From NCBI RefSeq assembly GCF_010730745.1, contig NZ_AP022615.1, positions 1,736,001-1,800,000 on the forward strand: a stretch of 64,000 nucleotides of DNA, given 5' to 3'. Numbering within the stretch: position 1 is the first letter of the stretch; each line of letters begins with the position of its first letter. The notes under the pieces are model-generated. The model did not search any database and was not told the DNA's origin. It saw only the letters and a program-made list of their open reading frames with translations. Below, piece after piece: positions 60,862 to 64,000 of this stretch. Position numbers and translations under genes: made by a program. The stretch comes from Mycobacterium heidelbergense (GTDB lineage Bacteria; Actinomycetota; Actinomycetes; Mycobacteriales; Mycobacteriaceae).

Positions 60862-62244
60862 ATGTCTCAAACGCAGCCGCGGCACGCGGCGCCGAACCCC
60901 AAGCGGAACATCAAGGCGGTGCGGACCGTGCGGTTCTGGGCGCTGCCCGTCGTCGTCACGCTGGCCCTGATGTCGGCGCTGTGCGCGCTCTACCTCGGGG
61001 GCATCCTGAACCCGATGACCAACCTGCGGCACTTCCCCGTCGCCGTGGTGAACGAGGACGCCGGACCGTTCGGGGCGCAGATCGCCGACGGCCTGGTCGC
61101 CGGGCTGGACAAGAACAAGTTCGACGTCCGGGTGGTTTCCCACGGCGAGGCGCGGCGACTGCTGGACACGGCCCAGGTGTACGGGGAGGCCGTCATACCG
61201 CCGACCTTCTCGTCCAACCTGCGTGAGTTCGGGGCCAGCGCGGTCGCGCCGGAGCGCGCGGCCCGGCCCTCGATCACGATCTCGACGAACCCGCGGGCGG
61301 GCACACTCGGTTCCAGCATCGCCGGCCAGACCCTGACCCAGGTGATCGCCGTCGCGAACGGCAAAGTGGGCCAACGACTTACGGCCGACGTCGCGGCCGA
61401 GACGGGCGGCGCGCCGCTGACCGGAGCCTCGGCGCTGGGTCTTGCCAACCCGATCGAGGTCAAGGCCACCGTGTACAACCCGCTGCCGAACGGCACCGGC
61501 AACGGGCTGTCGGCGTTCTATTACGCGCTGTTGCTGCTGCTGGCCGGTTTCACCGGCAGCGTGGTGGTCAGCACGCTGGTGGACGCGCTGCTCGGCTACG
61601 TGCCGGCTGAATGGGGCCCGGTGTACCGGTTCGCCGAGCAGGTGAAGATCTCGCGTTTCCAGACGCTGCTGCTCAAGTGGGCCATCATGGTGCTGCTGGG
61701 GCTGCTGACGTCGGCGGTGTACCTGGCGATCGCCGACGGCCTCGGCATGCCCATCCCGCTCGGCTGGCAGCTGTGGCTCTACGGGGTCTTCGCGATCGCC
61801 GCGGTCGGCGTCACGTCCAGTTCCCTCATCTCGGTGCTGGGCTCGATGGGCCTGCTGGTCAGCATGTTGATCTTCGTCATCCTCGGATTGCCGTCGGCGG
61901 GCGCCACGGTCCCGCTCGAGGCGACGCCGCCGTTCTTTCGCTGGCTGGCCGAATTCGAGCCGATGCACCAGGTGTTCCTGGGCGTGCGGTCGCTGGTGTA
62001 TCTCGATGGCCGGGCGGACGCCGGCATGTCGCAGGCGTTGTGGCTGACGTCGGTCGGCCTGGTCATCGGCCTGCTGCTGGGCGGGATCATCACGCACCTC
62101 TACGACCGCAAGGGTTTCCACCGGATCCCGGGGGCGGCCGAGATGGCGATCGCCGAGGCGCACCAAACGCAACACCAGGCGCGCGCGGGCAAGCGCGAGA
62201 CGCCAAGCGAGACGCCAAACGAAAGCCTAAGCGAGCAAACGTAA
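60862..62244 (+). CDS. ABC-2/DUF3533-like membrane protein (Rv0180c-like)
   Basis: This 460-residue protein has one N-terminal membrane helix at about 30-50, an extracytoplasmic domain to about 210 containing FPVAVVNEDAGPFG, and five helices after that. This is the layout of the YhgE/Pip and DUF3533 branch of ABC-2-type proteins. The C-terminal tail is Glu/Ser/Thr-rich. The ATG has CAGGAG before it. No ATPase gene is adjacent. It may export an unknown substrate or be a receptor-type protein. Confidence 0.8.
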   Translation: MSQTQPRHAAPNPKRNIKAVRTVRFWALPVVVTLALMSALCALYLGGILNPMTNLRHFPVAVVNEDAGPFGAQIADGLVAGLDKNKFDVRVVSHGEARRLLDTAQVYGEAVIPPTFSSNLREFGASAVAPERAARPSITISTNPRAGTLGSSIAGQTLTQVIAVANGKVGQRLTADVAAETGGAPLTGASALGLANPIEVKATVYNPLPNGTGNGLSAFYYALLLLLAGFTGSVVVSTLVDALLGYVPAEWGPVYRFAEQVKISRFQTLLLKWAIMVLLGLLTSAVYLAIADGLGMPIPLGWQLWLYGVFAIAAVGVTSSSLISVLGSMGLLVSMLIFVILGLPSAGATVPLEATPPFFRWLAEFEPMHQVFLGVRSLVYLDGRADAGMSQALWLTSVGLVIGLLLGGIITHLYDRKGFHRIPGAAEMAIAEAHQTQHQARAGKRETPSETPNESLSEQT

Positions 62245-62350
62245 TTCGAGTGCCACCCAAGCGTCACGCGTTTGTTATCAAAGTTGACAGTGTGGCCTGT
62301 CTGACTGATGCTGTGCATGTTGCATTCACCTCAGCGCCGAAAGGTCCACC

Positions 62351-63433
62351 GTGCTGACGCCAACCGCCAGCGTGCGCCGGCTGGCGGCCTGCTGCACCGC
62401 GGTGGCGGCCTGCGCGGTCCTGTCGGTCACCACCGGACGACCCGTCGCCCACGCCGCCGACGGCCGCGACCTGCTGGCCAACGCCATCAACACCACCAAG
62501 GGTTCCTACCTGGTCTACAACTTCGGCGCCGGCCACCCCACGCCGATGCTCAACGCGGGCGGCGGCTGGTACGAGATGAACAACGGCGGCCACCTGATGA
62601 TCATCAAGAACGCGGCGGGACGCCTGGCGCCGCACCTGCTGGTCGACACCCACCAGGGCAATCAGGCGCGCTGCGAGAACAATCCCCGGGCCCGCACCGG
62701 CGAGGGACTGTGGCAGGCATCGGAGATCTACCCGCCGCTGCAGGCGTGGCAGCGGCTGGGGCAGCCGACCATCGCGATCAACGCCAACTTCTTTGACATC
62801 CGGCCCCAGCGGGGCGGCTCCTGGCGCCAGACCGGATGCAGCTCGCCGCTGGGCGCCTTCGTCGACAACACCAATGGCCGGGGCCGGGCGAACCAGGCGG
62901 TCACCGGCACCGTCGCCTATCCGGGCAAGCAGGGGCTTTCCGGCGGGGGCGAGAGCTGGAGCGCGTTGTCGACGATGATCATGCCGACCGGTGGGGCGCC
63001 GTATGTGGTGTGGCCCCGGGCCAAGAACGACTACGACGCGGCCACCCCGGTGGTCCAGGACCTGCTCAACAAGAACGAAAAGTTCGTCGCGGTCTCGGGG
63101 ATCGGGCTGCTGTCGCCCGGCAACACCGGCCAACTCCACGACGGCGGTCCCAGCGCGGCGCGCACGGCCCTCGCCTACGCGAAGCAGAAGGACGAGATGT
63201 ACATCTTCGAGGGCGGCAGCTACACCCCGGACAACATCCAGGACCTGTTCCGCGGCCTCGGCAGCGACACCGCGGTCCTGCTCGACGGCGGCGGGTCGTC
63301 GGCCATCGTGCTGCGCCGAGACACCGGCGGGATGTGGGCCGGCGCCGGGTCGCCGCGGGGGTCGTGCGACACGCGCGAGGTCCTCTGCGACTCGCGTGAA
63401 CGGGCGCTGCCCAGCTGGCTGGCGTTCAATTAG
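62351..63433 (+). CDS. lprO: Phosphodiester glycosidase family protein (LprO-like)
   Basis: This exported protein of 360 residues has an N-terminal stretch with two lipobox-like sites (LAAC near 14 and VAAC near 21) and then VAHAADG, so it is either a lipoprotein or a cleaved secreted protein. The NAGPA/phosphodiester glycosidase domain follows, with AINANFFDI near 140 and LLDGGGSSAIVLRRD near 320. The start is GTG 62351. In M. tuberculosis the gene at this position is the lipoprotein LprO (Rv0179c). It probably acts on an envelope glycan or glycophosphodiester; the substrate is unknown. Confidence 0.8.
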   Translation: MLTPTASVRRLAACCTAVAACAVLSVTTGRPVAHAADGRDLLANAINTTKGSYLVYNFGAGHPTPMLNAGGGWYEMNNGGHLMIIKNAAGRLAPHLLVDTHQGNQARCENNPRARTGEGLWQASEIYPPLQAWQRLGQPTIAINANFFDIRPQRGGSWRQTGCSSPLGAFVDNTNGRGRANQAVTGTVAYPGKQGLSGGGESWSALSTMIMPTGGAPYVVWPRAKNDYDAATPVVQDLLNKNEKFVAVSGIGLLSPGNTGQLHDGGPSAARTALAYAKQKDEMYIFEGGSYTPDNIQDLFRGLGSDTAVLLDGGGSSAIVLRRDTGGMWAGAGSPRGSCDTREVLCDSRERALPSWLAFN

Positions 63434-64000
63434 CCTTATCCGCAGGGCTTTTGGCCTTGGCGGGCCCGGCCAGGAAGATCAGCAGGCTCAACGCCACCAC
63501 CGACGCCGCGAGCACGAACACCGGGGCCACGACGAACCGCGACATCGTCGCGCCGACCAGGGCGCCGGCGCACATCGTGAAAACCACGCTGAACCGCAGC
63601 TTTTCGCGGGCGCCCGTGCCGCCGGCCAGCCGGCTGTCCAGGCCGAGGCTGACGATCGTCGACGTCAACACCGTGGTGGACAGCTCCTGGATCCCGAACT
63701 GGCGGGCGCTCGAGTGCTGCAGGCCGAACGTCGTCGCGAGGATGCCGATCATGATCAGCTTGGTGTTGTCGTGATAGTGCAGCACGCCCGCGCCGGCCAT
63801 GATCGACAGCGCCACCAGCAGGGCGATTTCCGTTGCCAACACGGTGGTGATCCAGCGCCGCGTCCGCTCACCGAAATGCCGTGACAGCCGGCCGCTGAGG
63901 ATCGTGGTGCACACGAAGGTGGGCAGGGCCACCGCGACCGCGGTCAGGTCGATGTTGGTCTTCGGGGCCAGCCAGAAGCCGAGGAAGATCACGTTGCCGG
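63426..64000 (-). CDS. DUF1275 (YoaK) membrane protein, 5' end outside window
   Basis: About 190 C-terminal residues are inside the window. The frame is open to the last base (read as GNVIFLGFW), so the start lies beyond 64000. Five membrane segments with the DUF1275 pattern are seen, including GLQHSSARQFGIQELSTTVL, typical of the family. YoaK-like proteins are uncharacterised. The end overlaps the end of the LprO-like gene by eight bases in convergent orientation. Confidence 0.85.
   Translation of the reverse strand, partial: GNVIFLGFWLAPKTNIDLTAVAVALPTFVCTTILSGRLSRHFGERTRRWITTVLATEIALLVALSIMAGAGVLHYHDNTKLIMIGILATTFGLQHSSARQFGIQELSTTVLTSTIVSLGLDSRLAGGTGAREKLRFSVVFTMCAGALVGATMSRFVVAPVFVLAASVVALSLLIFLAGPAKAKSPADKAN

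Noticed and set aside
59932..62175. Minus-strand open frame of 747 codons
   Set aside because: It is antisense to the pirin and ABC-2-like genes. It is a composition artefact: rich in Arg, Gln, His, Asp and Val, with no domain.
1..64000. tRNA or rRNA genes, intact insertion sequences or prophage
   Set aside because: I found no cloverleaf-type tRNA, rRNA segment, transposase with DDE motif, integrase or phage structural gene in either strand.

Overview
The window looks like a chromosome segment from a slow-growing Mycobacterium, most likely of the M. avium complex. It is GC-rich and has many ATGA or GTGA gene overlaps. It carries MmpL3, MmpL11, Zmp1, RicR, MymT and 53-bp MIRU-type repeats. 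From 2.6 kb onward the gene order follows, in inverted orientation, the M. tuberculosis block I remember as Rv0219 down to Rv0179c. The Rv correspondences are from memory, not from a search.

Region 1 (1-12.6 kb) is accessory. A cassette of about 2.5 kb occurs three times in direct orientation (1-2605, 4871-7470, 9891-12330). Each copy holds one secreted GjpA-like porin-family gene, a strong hairpin terminator behind it, and about 1 kb of conserved non-coding DNA in front. A membrane molybdo-oxidoreductase pair (Rv0218/Rv0219-like) lies between copies 1 and 2. An HsdR-N nuclease-like gene, a GNAT toxin-antitoxin pair and a HepT-like remnant lie between copies 2 and 3. The first porin gene is frameshifted near its end.

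Region 2 (12.6-25.5 kb) is lipid and acyl-CoA metabolism: LipW-like esterase, amidohydrolase, CaiB-type CoA-transferase, tautomerase, TetR regulator with a palindromic operator, double-hotdog hydratase, FadE3, enoyl-CoA hydratase, FadD4, and a large LuxR-type ATPase regulator. Region 3 (25.5-46.3 kb) is conserved core: pckA, two degenerate P-loop GTPase-like proteins, trmB, NYN protein, mmpL3, PerM-like transporter, flippase-like protein, secreted hemophore, mmpL11, HTH protein, omamB/omamA, zmp1 and an L,D-transpeptidase. MmpL3, MmpL11 and the hemophore together form the mycolate-export and heme-uptake locus.

Region 4 (46.4-51.7 kb) is a copper-responsive set: RicR with its own box next to ilvD, and metallothionein mymT with a second RicR box, plus an MFS pump, an SPW protein and an O-methyltransferase. 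Region 5 (51.7-64 kb) has a beta-glucosidase gene with a frameshift, a small metallohydrolase, a DUF2786 protein with two MIRU copies over its start, monoacylglycerol lipase, and a sigG that has lost its middle (sigma region 4). A hydrolase, a reductase and an IclR regulator follow, then pirin, an ABC-2-like membrane protein, LprO-like protein and a DUF1275 membrane protein cut by the window end. Several families of short palindromic repeats sit in the intergenic spaces.
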